This document shows positions 23,770-32,544 of a stretch of 35,874 nt of DNA, piece by piece. The notes beneath the pieces were generated by a model that was not told where the DNA came from, did not search any database, and worked only from the letters and a program-made list of their open reading frames with translations. The stretch is from Bacteroidales bacterium (GTDB lineage: Bacteria; Bacteroidota; Bacteroidia; Bacteroidales; Tenuifilaceae), in contig JANYLA010000034.1 of assembly GCA_025361485.1 (NCBI GenBank), positions 1 through 35,874 of the forward strand, given 5' to 3'. The position numbers and the translations under genes were made by a program. Positions within the stretch are counted from its first letter, which is position 1. Every line of letters starts with the position of its first letter.

Positions 23770-24288
23770 CTATTCTTCCTTATACCAACCCGAATAAAAC
23801 AAATAATTTCTTGCAATTCGTTCGTTCATCTCTTTGCTTTGGGTAGGATCAACTTTCTTTATAAATTTTGCAGGAACACCGGCATAAATACTGCAAGGTT
23901 CAACAATCGTTTTCTCCATTATTAGAGCATTGGCTGCAACAATTGCCCCCTCGCCGATTACTGCATTATCCATAACAGTAGAACCCATGCCCAGCAACGC
24001 TCCATTTTTAATCTCGGCTCCATGAACAATTACGCCATGCCCGATAGAAACATCATCACCTATATTGAGTACTGTTTTTTGGTAAGTAGTATGTAGAACA
24101 GCATTATCCTGTATATTCACCCTATTCCCAATTCTAATGGAATTTACATCGCCACGTAGAACTGCGCCGTACCAAATGCTGCAATCGTCGCCTATTTCAA
24201 CATCGCCAATAATAACAGCGGTTTCGGCAATAAAGCAGTTTTTGCCAATTTTTGGGGTAGTACCTCTCAGAGGTTTGATGATAGCCAT
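23770..24288 (-). CDS. Gamma-carbonic-anhydrase family hexapeptide protein
   Basis: The 172-residue product is a left-handed beta-helix protein built from hexapeptide repeats (IGDVEIGDDCSIWYGAVLRGD and similar), expected to form a trimer. The three histidines that bind metal in gamma carbonic anhydrases are present: His66 in DNAVLHT, His84 and His89 in IGHGVIVHGAEI. The C-terminal helix (ERIARNYLFYSGWY) is typical of the YrdA/PaaY/CaiE branch. Carbonic anhydrase activity in this branch is often weak or absent, so the true reaction is uncertain. The gene is single and faces uvrA. Confidence 0.9.
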   Translation of the reverse strand: MAIIKPLRGTTPKIGKNCFIAETAVIIGDVEIGDDCSIWYGAVLRGDVNSIRIGNRVNIQDNAVLHTTYQKTVLNIGDDVSIGHGVIVHGAEIKNGALLGMGSTVMDNAVIGEGAIVAANALIMEKTIVEPCSIYAGVPAKFIKKVDPTQSKEMNERIARNYLFYSGWYKEE

Positions 24289-24304
24289 AGTACTGAGTTT
24301 TTGA

Positions 24305-24312
24305 CAAAGTTA
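24305..24312 (-). promoter_or_regulatory. Candidate -7 box of the gamma-CA gene
   Basis: Read on the minus strand, TAACTTTG matches TAnnTTTG. I see no -33 box at the usual distance, and the predicted leader is only about 10 nt. Confidence 0.4.
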
Positions 24313-24320
24313 ATGGAAAA

Positions 24321-24365
24321 AGAAGTCAGAAGATAAAGAAGTCAGAGAAGTTAGAGAAGTCAAAG
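24321..24365 (+). repeat. Purine-rich mini-repeat (GAAGTYAGA)
   Basis: GAAGTCAGA begins at 24322 and 24338; related copies GAAGTTAGA and GAAGTCAAA begin at 24347 and 24356. The spacing is 16, 9 and 9 bp. It is intergenic and not part of a coding frame. Confidence 0.7.
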
Positions 24366-24475
24366 AATTATGACTAAATATATAAATAAAAACCTAACAA
24401 TCAAGTGTCAACGAATGGCTAATAACACCTTTAAACTGTTATTAGTCATATTCATATATGTTGTAAAAAACAATA

Positions 24476-24511
24476 TTTGATTCCCTTTATAGAATAAAAA
24501 GGTTAATTTTG
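24476..24511 (+). promoter_or_regulatory. Candidate korAB promoter
   Basis: TAATTTTG (24504-24511) fits TAnnTTTG. A TTTG at 24476-24479 lies 24 bp upstream, slightly farther than the usual 19-21 bp. The 5' leader would be about 105 nt, long for this window. Confidence 0.4.
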
Positions 24512-24623
24512 TATCGAAATTTTCATAAACCAAATTTATTCAATTATCACACAATCAGTAATTTGATTGTTTTTTAATTGTCTTTTTCGGTTAAAATCTT
24601 TCTAAAATTTAATTTAATCTGAC

Positions 24624-26477
24624 ATGAGTGAACAAAAACTAGTCCTTGAGATTGGTGAAGTGGTAGTCCGCTTCTCTGGTGACTCAGGTGACGGAATGCA
24701 GTTGACTGGTACATTATTCTCCGAAGCATCAGCGCTTTACGGAAATAGTGTAAGCACATTTCCAGATTACCCTTCGGAGATCCGTGCTCCGCAGGGAACC
24801 ATTGGCGGTGTCTCAGGCTTCCAAGTAAACATTGGAAGTACAAAGGTTAATACACCTGGAGATTACTGTGATGTGCTTGTTGCAATGAACCCTGCAGCTC
24901 TAAGGGCAAATGCGAAGTGGGTAAAGCCCGGTGGAATGATCATTGTCGATAACGATACCGTTAACGAGAAAGGTCTCCAGCGTGCCGGTTTTAAAACCGA
25001 TAACCCCGTTGAGGAGCTAAAACTCCAAGACTTTAAGGTAATTTTTGCAAACATTTCAAATCTTACAAAAGAAAGTTTGAAGGATACTGGCCTTGATAAC
25101 AAGAGTATTATCCGCAGTAAGAACATGTTTGCACTTGGAATGGTTTACTACATCTTTTCAAGACCTTTGCATTTTACAGAGAAGTATTTTGAAACAAAAT
25201 TCAAGAAGAAACCTGAAATTGTTGAAGCCAACAAAAAGGTACTTCGCGATGGTTTCAACTACGCAGCGAATATTCAGGCAATACCAAATACATATCATAT
25301 CCCTGCTGCTACAAGCATTCCAAAAGGTAAGTACCGTAATATTAACGGAAACACAGCAGTAGCATGGGGTTTCATTGCAGCATCGGAGAAAGCAAAATTA
25401 CCTCTATTCTGCGGATCATACCCAATTACCCCAGCAACCGAGATTCTAATTGAACTTTCAAAAAGAAAAGACTTAGGTGTGAAAACGCTTCAGGTTGAGG
25501 ATGAAATTGCAGGAATTTGTACTGCAATCGGTGCATCTTTTGCCGGTAACTTTGCGGTTACAACAACATCTGGTCCAGGACTGTCGCTAAAGAGCGAAGC
25601 AATGGGTTTAGCCGTTATGACTGAACTTCCGTTAGTTATTGTAAACGTTCAGCGTGGTGGTCCTTCAACAGGTTTACCAACCAAAACGGAGCAATCGGAC
25701 CTTTTCCAAGCATTATACGGTCGTAATGGCGAATGTCCAATGATTGTAATTGCCGCCAGCACTCCAAGCAACTGCTTCGATTATGCTTTTATATCGAGCA
25801 AACTCACCCTTGAGCATATGACCCCAGTTGTTCTTTTAACCGATGGTTATATTGCAAATGGTACAGAGCCATGGTTGATTCCTAGCATGAAGGATTATCC
25901 TGAGATTAAAGCTCCTATTGTTCCTGAAGGAACACAAAACTATCAACCTTACGCTCGCGATGAGAAGCGTTTAGCACGTACATGGGCTTTCCCAGGTACA
26001 AAAGGCCTAGAGCACAGATTGGGTGGTCTTGAGAAGGATTTTACCAAGGGAACCGTTTCTCACGATCCAATGAACCATCAACGCATGACCGATATTCGTG
26101 AGGAGAAGGTTAAACGTGTTCAGGAATTTATCCCTCAACAAGAGGTTTTTGGAGATAAAGAAGGCGACTTGCTTGTGGTTGGTTGGGGTGGTACTTATGG
26201 TCATCTTTTAACCTCTGTTCAAAAGATGCGTGAAAATGGTAAGAGCGTTTCTCTTTGCCACTTCAACTATATCAATCCTCTTCCAAAGAACGTTAAAGAG
26301 ATATTTGGACGTTATAAGAAAATTCTTGTTTGCGAGCTCAACATGGGTCAATTTGCAAATTACCTACGTATGAATTTCCAAGAGTTTAATTATATGCAAT
26401 TCAATAAGGTACAAGGTCTTCCTTTCACCGTTATTGAACTAGTTGATAAATTTAACAAAGTATTGGAGGGCAAGTAA
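24624..26477 (+). CDS. korA: 2-oxoglutarate:ferredoxin oxidoreductase, alpha (fused gamma-alpha) subunit
   Basis: KorA with KorB reversibly converts 2-oxoglutarate and CoA to succinyl-CoA and CO2, passing electrons to ferredoxin; this serves the anaerobic or reductive TCA pathway. At 617 residues it is the two-subunit type in which the gamma domain is fused at the N terminus (VVRFSGDSGDGMQLTG, then YPSEIRAPQGTIGG, about residues 1-190). The alpha pyrimidine domain follows with YPITPATEIL (about 266-275), and QRGGPSTGLPTKTEQSDL (about 343-360) is typical of 2-oxoacid oxidoreductases. The C-terminal domain includes VVGWGGTYGHL. korB starts 2 bp after its stop. No separate ferredoxin-like delta subunit is encoded next to the pair. 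A related 2-oxoacid as substrate cannot be fully excluded. Confidence 0.93.
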   Translation: MSEQKLVLEIGEVVVRFSGDSGDGMQLTGTLFSEASALYGNSVSTFPDYPSEIRAPQGTIGGVSGFQVNIGSTKVNTPGDYCDVLVAMNPAALRANAKWVKPGGMIIVDNDTVNEKGLQRAGFKTDNPVEELKLQDFKVIFANISNLTKESLKDTGLDNKSIIRSKNMFALGMVYYIFSRPLHFTEKYFETKFKKKPEIVEANKKVLRDGFNYAANIQAIPNTYHIPAATSIPKGKYRNINGNTAVAWGFIAASEKAKLPLFCGSYPITPATEILIELSKRKDLGVKTLQVEDEIAGICTAIGASFAGNFAVTTTSGPGLSLKSEAMGLAVMTELPLVIVNVQRGGPSTGLPTKTEQSDLFQALYGRNGECPMIVIAASTPSNCFDYAFISSKLTLEHMTPVVLLTDGYIANGTEPWLIPSMKDYPEIKAPIVPEGTQNYQPYARDEKRLARTWAFPGTKGLEHRLGGLEKDFTKGTVSHDPMNHQRMTDIREEKVKRVQEFIPQQEVFGDKEGDLLVVGWGGTYGHLLTSVQKMRENGKSVSLCHFNYINPLPKNVKEIFGRYKKILVCELNMGQFANYLRMNFQEFNYMQFNKVQGLPFTVIELVDKFNKVLEGK

Positions 26478-26479
26478 TC

Positions 26480-27505
26480 ATGGCAGAAAATTTTAAATAT
26501 GCTCCGCAAGATTTTAAGAGCGATCAGGAAGTTAGATGGTGTCCAGGATGCGGCGATCACTTTGTTCTAAACGCTGTACAAAAGGCTCTTCCAGAGGTTT
26601 CACATATCCTTAACTACGATATTGAACGCTATGTATTTGTATCGGGAATTGGTTGTTCCAGCCGCTTCCCTTACTACATGAAAACATATGGATTTCATGG
26701 GATTCATGGTCGTGCCCCAGCCATTGCTACAGGTATAAAATGTGCGAATCCTACGCTTAGCGTTTGGCAGATTACTGGCGACGGTGATGCATTGGCAATC
26801 GGTGGAAACCACTTTATACACGCCGTTCGTCGTAATATTGATATCAACATTCTTCTTTTCAATAACGAGATTTACGGGCTAACAAAAGGTCAGTACTCAC
26901 CAACTTCGAAATTAGGTTCTGTTACAAAGACCTCACCGTTCGGAACGGTTGAACATCCTTTCCGTCCGGGTGAACTTGTTATTGGTGCTCAGGGTAAATT
27001 CTTTGCTCGCTCCCTCGATATAGATGTTAAGCTAACATCTGAAATCATGGTTGAAGCTGCAAAGCACGATGGCACTTCAGTGGTTGAGATTCTACAAAAC
27101 TGCGTTATCTACAACGACCGTACTCATGGAGTTCTTAGCGATAAAGAAAATCGCGAGGATAGGGTAATTACCATTCGCCATGGCGAAAAGATGGTATTTG
27201 GTAAGAACCGCGACAAAGGATTAATTCTAAGCGGTTTAAGCCTTAAGGTTGTAAACATTGGGCAAGGTGGTTTCTCTATTGATGATATTCTAACCCACGA
27301 TGCTTTCGAGGCAAACCCAGGTGTTCATATGATGCTTGCAAATATGACATATCCTGAATATCCGGTTGCTTTAGGTGTTATAAGAAATGTTACTGAAACA
27401 ACTTATGACGATAACGTTCGTGATCAGGTACTTGAGGTAATGAAAACGGCCAAGATTAAAAATGTCGATGATCTTCTAAATTACGGAGACACTTGGGACG
27501 TATAG
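26480..27505 (+). CDS. korB: 2-oxoglutarate:ferredoxin oxidoreductase, beta subunit
   Basis: The 341-residue beta subunit carries the thiamine diphosphate site and the [4Fe-4S] cluster. Conserved features are WCPGCGDH with Cys21 and Cys24, GIGCSSR with Cys59, the TPP/Mg motif GDGDALAIGGNH (100-111) with the downstream NNEIYGLTKGQYSPTS, and Cys208 in LQNC. These four cysteines are the expected cluster ligands. The gene follows korA by 2 bp and is followed by a strong terminator, so korAB is a two-gene operon. Confidence 0.95.
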   Translation: MAENFKYAPQDFKSDQEVRWCPGCGDHFVLNAVQKALPEVSHILNYDIERYVFVSGIGCSSRFPYYMKTYGFHGIHGRAPAIATGIKCANPTLSVWQITGDGDALAIGGNHFIHAVRRNIDINILLFNNEIYGLTKGQYSPTSKLGSVTKTSPFGTVEHPFRPGELVIGAQGKFFARSLDIDVKLTSEIMVEAAKHDGTSVVEILQNCVIYNDRTHGVLSDKENREDRVITIRHGEKMVFGKNRDKGLILSGLSLKVVNIGQGGFSIDDILTHDAFEANPGVHMMLANMTYPEYPVALGVIRNVTETTYDDNVRDQVLEVMKTAKIKNVDDLLNYGDTWDV

Positions 27506-27525
27506 TATCTCAATAAATAATACCG

Positions 27526-27557
27526 AAAGAGGCGTGAACAATCACGCCTCTTTTTTT
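27526..27557 (+). terminator. Rho-independent terminator after korB
   Basis: A perfect 12-bp stem (27526-27537 paired with 27542-27553), with core GAGGCGTGA/TCACGCCTC and a 4-nt loop, runs into a T-run ending at 27557. It lies 20 bp after the korB stop. Confidence 0.92.
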
Positions 27558-27566
27558 GTAACTACA

Positions 27567-27598
27567 TTGGTTCAACGCTTAAATTCTTTTTATCTTTA
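27567..27598 (+). promoter_or_regulatory. Candidate promoter of the receiver/ATP-grasp gene
   Basis: TTG (27567-27569) and TATCTTTA (27591-27598, one base off TAnnTTTG) are 21 bp apart. It lies just after the korB terminator and 21 bp before the ATG at 27620. Confidence 0.5.
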
Positions 27599-27619
27599 TA
27601 CAATATAAATCGCCTCGGA

Positions 27620-30610
27620 ATGCCATACTCTCAATCGTACCTAAACAATAATAGCCTAGATTTTAACGACACATCGTTCGAGCAATTGATGCAAAAACGC
27701 ATTCATAAAGTACTACTTATCTGTAGCAGCTACGATGCATTTATGCTTGAAGAGGATGGCAGGATTGATGAGCAAATTTTTAATGAGTATGTTTCGCTTA
27801 GCTTACGGTATCCACCCATATTCATTCAGGCTCACTCGGCGCGTGAGGTATTAACAATACTTCAAGAGGAAAAGATAGATCTTATCATCACCATGCTTAA
27901 CATTAGCGACATGGATGCCTTCAACCTTGCCCGCATACTCAAATCAAGGTATCCTGATATTCCATTAGTTGTACTTACCCCATACTCTCGCGATGTATCA
28001 TTACGTTTACAGAAAGAAGATTTAAGCGCAATTGACTATGTGTTTTGCTGGCTAGGCAATGCTGATATACTACTAGCCATAATTAAGCTGATTGAGGATA
28101 AAATGAACGCTGAGTATGATATTCAGCATATAGGAGTTCAAGCCATAATTCTAGTTGAGGATTCTGTAAGGTACTATTCAGTTTTCCTTCCCAATATTTA
28201 TAAGATAATCTTTAGGCAATCGCGCAGCTTTATGAAAGAGGCGCTTAACGAGCACCAACGGATGCTTCGCCTGAGGGGAAGACCTAAAATTTTATTGGCA
28301 ACAAACTACCAAGAAGCGCTTGAACTTTACCAAAAGTATAAAGCTAATATTCTTGGAATCATATCAGATATCAGCTATAAATTAGATAATAAGCGCGATA
28401 AAGAGACCAAAGCAGGATTACAACTATGCAAAGTTGTAAGAAACGAGGATCCTTATATGCCGTTCCTGCTTCAATCGTCGGATATATCAAACAAAACTTT
28501 TGCCGATGAATTAGGTGTTGGATTTATCAGTAAAAATTCGAAAACGCTGAATATCGAACTACGCGATTACATTATAAGTCATTTTGGCTTTGGCGATTTT
28601 ATTTTTCGCGATCCAAAAACGCTAAAAGAGGTTTGCCGTGCAACTGATTTGCAGCATCTTCAACAGCAAATTCTCAATGTACCCGACGATTCATTTCGCT
28701 ACCATACAAGTCAAAACCATATTTCAAAATGGTTAAATGCAAGAGCACTATTTTCTATAGCTCAACTTTTTAAACCATTAAGTGCGAATGATTTTAAATC
28801 AGTATCTGAGCTACGCAAGTTTATTTTTCAATCAATTTCATCTTACCGATTAAGCAAAGGGCGTGGGGTAATAGCTAAGTTTGATAAAAATAGTTTCGAT
28901 GAGTATTCCGTTTTCTCAAGAATTGGTGAAGAATCGATTGGTGGAAAAGCAAGAGGATTGGCATTCATTAATACGCTTATAAAGGAGAATAGATTATTCG
29001 ATAAATATGAAGATGTTATCATCAGTATCCCCAGAACTGTAGTTGTCAGCACCGAATTCTTCGATGAGTTCATGGAGGAGAATAAACTTTACAAGATTGC
29101 ACTCTCAGACTCACCCGACGAAGATATTTTAAAACGATTCTTAGAGGCAAAACTTCCCGAACGGCTAAAATCAGATTTAAAAACAATTGCATCCACAATG
29201 AAGCAATCGTTAGCTATTCGTTCATCGAGCAAACTCGAAGATTCACATTATCAGCCATTCGCAGGGATATACTCAACCTACATGATTCCTCGGGCTGATG
29301 ATGTTGAAGTTACGCATAGCATGATTTGTCAGGCCATCAAAAGCGTTTACGCATCGGTGTACTACCGAAGTAGCAAGGCTTACATGACCGCAACCTCAAA
29401 CGTTATTGATGAGGAGAAAATGGGCATTGTAATCCAGGAGGTTTGCGGAAATCAGCATGATGGAATCTTCTTTCCGACATTTTCGGGTGTTGCGCGTTCA
29501 ATCAACTTCTATCCTATAGGTTCCGAGAAAGCTAGCGATGGAATTGCAACCGTTGGATATGGACTGGGGAAATTAATAGTCGATGGAGGGCTTGCTATTC
29601 GCTTTTCACCGCGATATCCAAAGAAGATTTTGCAGCTATCATCTCCCGAAATGGCTCAAAGGCAAACCCAAAAACAGTTCTACGCTTTGGATATGCGACC
29701 CGAATCGTTTGTTCCCTCTATTGATGATGGTGTTAACATCATTAAACTTGATGTTAAGGATGCCATTGATTATCCCGATTTTAGGCAAGTTGCCTCTACT
29801 TACGATTATCATAACCAAACCCTTCGCGATGGGTTTTATGATGGGGGATCAAAACTGGTAACCTTCTCGAATATACTTAAACACAATACATTTCCTCTGG
29901 CGGAGATTTTACAGACACTTCTCGAAATTGGCCAAAAGGAGATGAATAATCCAATTGAAATTGAATTTGCCGTTAACCTCGATACCCCAAAAGGTTGGCC
30001 AAAGATTTTTAATTTTCTTCAAATCCGACCCATTGTTGAAAATGAACAAACCGAAGATTTTAAATGGAGTGATATTGATTGCGAAAAGGCTCTACTTTTC
30101 TCACGTTCGGCCTTGGGGCATGGTATGATTAGCAATATAAAAGATTTTGTGTACGTTAAACCTGATAAGTTCAACCCTGCATTCACCAAGGATATTGCTA
30201 AAGAGGTAGAGATGATAAATCAGAAATATATTGACCTGAAAAGAAATTATATCCTTGTTGGACCAGGTCGATGGGGCAGCAGCGATCCTTGGCTTGGAAT
30301 ACCAATCAAATGGTCGCAAATTTCAGAGGCTAGAGTAATCGTTGAATCAGGGCTAGATAATTTCAAAGTAGATCCAAGCCAAGGAACACATTTTTTCCAA
30401 AACCTAACATCTTTTAGGGTTGGCTATCTTACTATTAATCCATATATCAACGATGGAAAATATGATGTGGCGTTTTTAAATGCTCAAGAGTCCTATTTTG
30501 AGACCGAATATATAAGGTGCGTAAAATTCGAAAAGGAGTTAACCATTCAAATAGATGGAAAAAGCAACAAGGGAGTAATCTTCAAACCCGACGATAATGC
30601 TATAAAATAA
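27620..30610 (+). CDS. Receiver-like protein with PPDK-type ATP-grasp domain
   Basis: The 996-residue product has two N-terminal receiver-like domains: residues about 28-160 (VLLICSSYDAFMLEEDG, LIITMLNISDMDAF, PLVVLTPYS) and about 173-310 (IILVEDSVRYYS, GIISDISY with Asp250, FLLQSSD). A PPDK_N/PEP-synthase-type ATP-binding domain covers about 435-830 (GEESIGGKARGLAFIN, AIRSSSKLEDSHYQPFAG, GYGLGKLIVDGG, IFNFLQIRPI). The C-terminal 165 residues contain ILVGPGRWGSSDPWLGIP. I find no phosphohistidine swivel motif (GGxxSH type) and no PEP/pyruvate TIM barrel, so it is unlikely to be a working PEP synthase or PPDK. Databases often label such proteins PEP/pyruvate-binding. It may be an ATP-dependent regulator or phosphotransferase; the true reaction is unknown. 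It stands alone between korAB and gdhA. Confidence 0.85.
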   Translation: MPYSQSYLNNNSLDFNDTSFEQLMQKRIHKVLLICSSYDAFMLEEDGRIDEQIFNEYVSLSLRYPPIFIQAHSAREVLTILQEEKIDLIITMLNISDMDAFNLARILKSRYPDIPLVVLTPYSRDVSLRLQKEDLSAIDYVFCWLGNADILLAIIKLIEDKMNAEYDIQHIGVQAIILVEDSVRYYSVFLPNIYKIIFRQSRSFMKEALNEHQRMLRLRGRPKILLATNYQEALELYQKYKANILGIISDISYKLDNKRDKETKAGLQLCKVVRNEDPYMPFLLQSSDISNKTFADELGVGFISKNSKTLNIELRDYIISHFGFGDFIFRDPKTLKEVCRATDLQHLQQQILNVPDDSFRYHTSQNHISKWLNARALFSIAQLFKPLSANDFKSVSELRKFIFQSISSYRLSKGRGVIAKFDKNSFDEYSVFSRIGEESIGGKARGLAFINTLIKENRLFDKYEDVIISIPRTVVVSTEFFDEFMEENKLYKIALSDSPDEDILKRFLEAKLPERLKSDLKTIASTMKQSLAIRSSSKLEDSHYQPFAGIYSTYMIPRADDVEVTHSMICQAIKSVYASVYYRSSKAYMTATSNVIDEEKMGIVIQEVCGNQHDGIFFPTFSGVARSINFYPIGSEKASDGIATVGYGLGKLIVDGGLAIRFSPRYPKKILQLSSPEMAQRQTQKQFYALDMRPESFVPSIDDGVNIIKLDVKDAIDYPDFRQVASTYDYHNQTLRDGFYDGGSKLVTFSNILKHNTFPLAEILQTLLEIGQKEMNNPIEIEFAVNLDTPKGWPKIFNFLQIRPIVENEQTEDFKWSDIDCEKALLFSRSALGHGMISNIKDFVYVKPDKFNPAFTKDIAKEVEMINQKYIDLKRNYILVGPGRWGSSDPWLGIPIKWSQISEARVIVESGLDNFKVDPSQGTHFFQNLTSFRVGYLTINPYINDGKYDVAFLNAQESYFETEYIRCVKFEKELTIQIDGKSNKGVIFKPDDNAIK

Positions 30611-30768
30611 ATATTTGGATTTAGAAAACTGTTTAATATCATATATAAATATGACCAATTTACTTTGTAATTAAAATAAAAAGGGTAAAATTTGCTTCCA
30701 ATTTTAAAGAGAATCTTCATTTATTATAACAAACAGAATTTTTGTAATTTACTACTAAAACTAAAGCA

Positions 30769-32106
30769 ATGAACGTTACAAAATTAATGACTGAGCTTGA
30801 AAAGAAACACCCAGGTGAAGTGGAGTATTTACAAGCAGTACGCGAAGTATTGGATTCAATTGAGGAAATTTATAATCAAAATCCTCAGTTTGAATCAGCA
30901 AAAATTATTGAAAGAATTGTTGAGCCAGACAGAATCTTTACCTTTAAGGTACCCTGGATGGATGATGAAGGAAACATTCACGTTAACCTAGCTTACCGTG
31001 TTCAATTCAATAACGCAATTGGCCCCTACAAAGGTGGTCTTCGTTTCCACCCAAGCGTTAACCTTTCAATCTTAAAATTCTTAGGTTTTGAGCAAATCTT
31101 CAAAAACTCTTTAACCACACTTCCTATGGGTGGTGGTAAAGGTGGTAGCGATTTCAATCCTAAAGGACGTTCAGACGCGGAAGTTATGCGTTTCTGCCAA
31201 TCATTCATGCTTGAGCTTGCAGCTCACATTGGACCAGAAACTGATGTACCTGCTGGTGATATCGGAGTTGGTGGTCGTGAGATTGGTTTCCTATACGGAA
31301 TGTACAGAAAACTAAGAAAAGAGAATACTGGCGTTTTAACCGGTAAAGGTATTAACTGGGGTGGTTCATTAATCCGTCCAGAAGCTACTGGTTTTGGTGC
31401 AACCTATTTTGCACAAGAAATGCTTGCTACCAAAGGTACGAGCTACAAAGGTAAGAGAGTTGCTATTTCAGGTTTCGGTAACGTAGCTTGGGGTGCTGCT
31501 TTAAAAGTAACTGAACTAGGTGGTACAGTTGTTACCATTTCTGGTCCTGATGGTTATATCCTTGACGAAGCTGGCATCAGCGGCGAAAAGATTGCTTTCT
31601 TACTTGATCTTCGCGCTTCGAACCAAGATATCGTTGAGCCATACGCAAAGAAATTTGCTGGTTCAAAATTCTTCGCTGGCAAACGTCCATGGGAAGTTAA
31701 AGTTGATGTAGCTATGCCTTGCGCTACTCAAAACGAGCTTGGTAAAGCCGATGCTGAATTATTAGTAAAAAATGGCGTTATGTGTGTTACCGAAGGTGCT
31801 AACATGCCTTGTACTCCAGAAGCTGTTGAAGTATTCCACCACAATAAGATTTTATTTGCTCCAGGTAAGGCTGCAAATGCTGGTGGTGTTGCTACTTCAG
31901 GTCTTGAAATGTCTCAAAACAGTATGAAACTTAGCTGGATGAGCGAAGAGGTTGACGCTCGCTTACACCAAATCATGAAGAGCATTCATGAATCATGCGT
32001 TAAGTACGGTAAAGACAAAAATGGTTACATTGACTACGTAAAAGGTGCTAACGTTGCAGGTTTCTTAAAAGTTGCAAACGCTATGCTTGACCAAGGTTTA
32101 GTATAA
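30769..32106 (+). CDS. gdhA: Glutamate dehydrogenase, hexameric type
   Basis: GdhA reversibly aminates 2-oxoglutarate with ammonium to give glutamate. The 445-residue length and sequence fit the S50-I hexameric class, usually NADP-dependent in the assimilatory direction. Active-site features are RVQFNNAIGPYKGGLRFHP with Lys88, PMGGGKGGSDFNP with Lys124, and DVPAGDIGVGGREIG with Asp164. The Rossmann domain has SGFGNVAWGAA (about 234-244). The codon use looks more biased than in neighbours (many GGT, GCT and CGT codons), suggesting high expression. It stands alone with a terminator. Cofactor preference cannot be decided by eye. Confidence 0.96.
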   Translation: MNVTKLMTELEKKHPGEVEYLQAVREVLDSIEEIYNQNPQFESAKIIERIVEPDRIFTFKVPWMDDEGNIHVNLAYRVQFNNAIGPYKGGLRFHPSVNLSILKFLGFEQIFKNSLTTLPMGGGKGGSDFNPKGRSDAEVMRFCQSFMLELAAHIGPETDVPAGDIGVGGREIGFLYGMYRKLRKENTGVLTGKGINWGGSLIRPEATGFGATYFAQEMLATKGTSYKGKRVAISGFGNVAWGAALKVTELGGTVVTISGPDGYILDEAGISGEKIAFLLDLRASNQDIVEPYAKKFAGSKFFAGKRPWEVKVDVAMPCATQNELGKADAELLVKNGVMCVTEGANMPCTPEAVEVFHHNKILFAPGKAANAGGVATSGLEMSQNSMKLSWMSEEVDARLHQIMKSIHESCVKYGKDKNGYIDYVKGANVAGFLKVANAMLDQGLV

Positions 32107-32127
32107 TCATACTTTCATATATTTATC

Positions 32128-32155
32128 AAAAAAGGCGCTTTAGATCGCCTTTTTT
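32128..32155 (+). terminator. Rho-independent terminator after gdhA
   Basis: The A-rich left arm with GGCG (32128-32137) pairs with CGCC plus six T (32146-32155) around an 8-nt loop. It lies 21 bp after the gdhA stop. Confidence 0.9.
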
Positions 32156-32544
32156 GGTTTACATACTGTTTAAAATTAAACTGTTATAACAGATTTTGAA
32201 AGATTTTAAGGCTCATTTAAAATAAAGTGTAGGTTGAACCAATTAAATTTAAAGGATAGCAATATTCTTGGCTAAAGCAAAAGTGTTTTGTTCAAGAAAA
32301 GTGATGAATATCATTAAATAAAAAATTAATTATTGATTATAAGTTGTTATTATTACAAATGATTTTCCCGTTTTTCTTATAGACAAGGTTCAATTTATGA
32401 TCATATGTCAGGCAATTTCTAAAACCAATAAATGTACTTTGCCGAAAGACAAAATGGACAAATCTGAAATGGTTATTACGCGTTCTCCTATTTTAAGATA
32501 ATCCGTTTTATTTGTAATAAGTAAGTATATAAACCTTAATGATT
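32156..32544. other. Intergenic region between gdhA and sensor kinase gene
   Basis: This stretch of about 390 bp is strongly AT-rich. I found no convincing open frame, RNA gene or strong hairpin. A promoter for the sensor-kinase gene is expected here, but I found no clear TAnnTTTG box with a matching -33 element; the nearest look-alike, TACTTTG near 32434, is one base short of the spacing. Confidence 0.55.

Larger units (their letters stand above)
24289..24623. other. Intergenic region between gamma-CA and korA
   Basis: This 335-bp region separates divergent genes. It holds the -7 box of the gamma-CA gene, a short purine-rich direct repeat array (24321-24365), and the candidate korA promoter (24476-24511), which leaves a korA leader of about 105 nt. 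No RNA gene or coding frame with a credible start was seen. Confidence 0.6.

Noticed and set aside
27620-30610. PEP synthase or pyruvate phosphate dikinase
   Set aside because: The ATP-grasp half is present, but the phosphohistidine swivel and PEP/pyruvate barrel are not visible and the N terminus is receiver-like.
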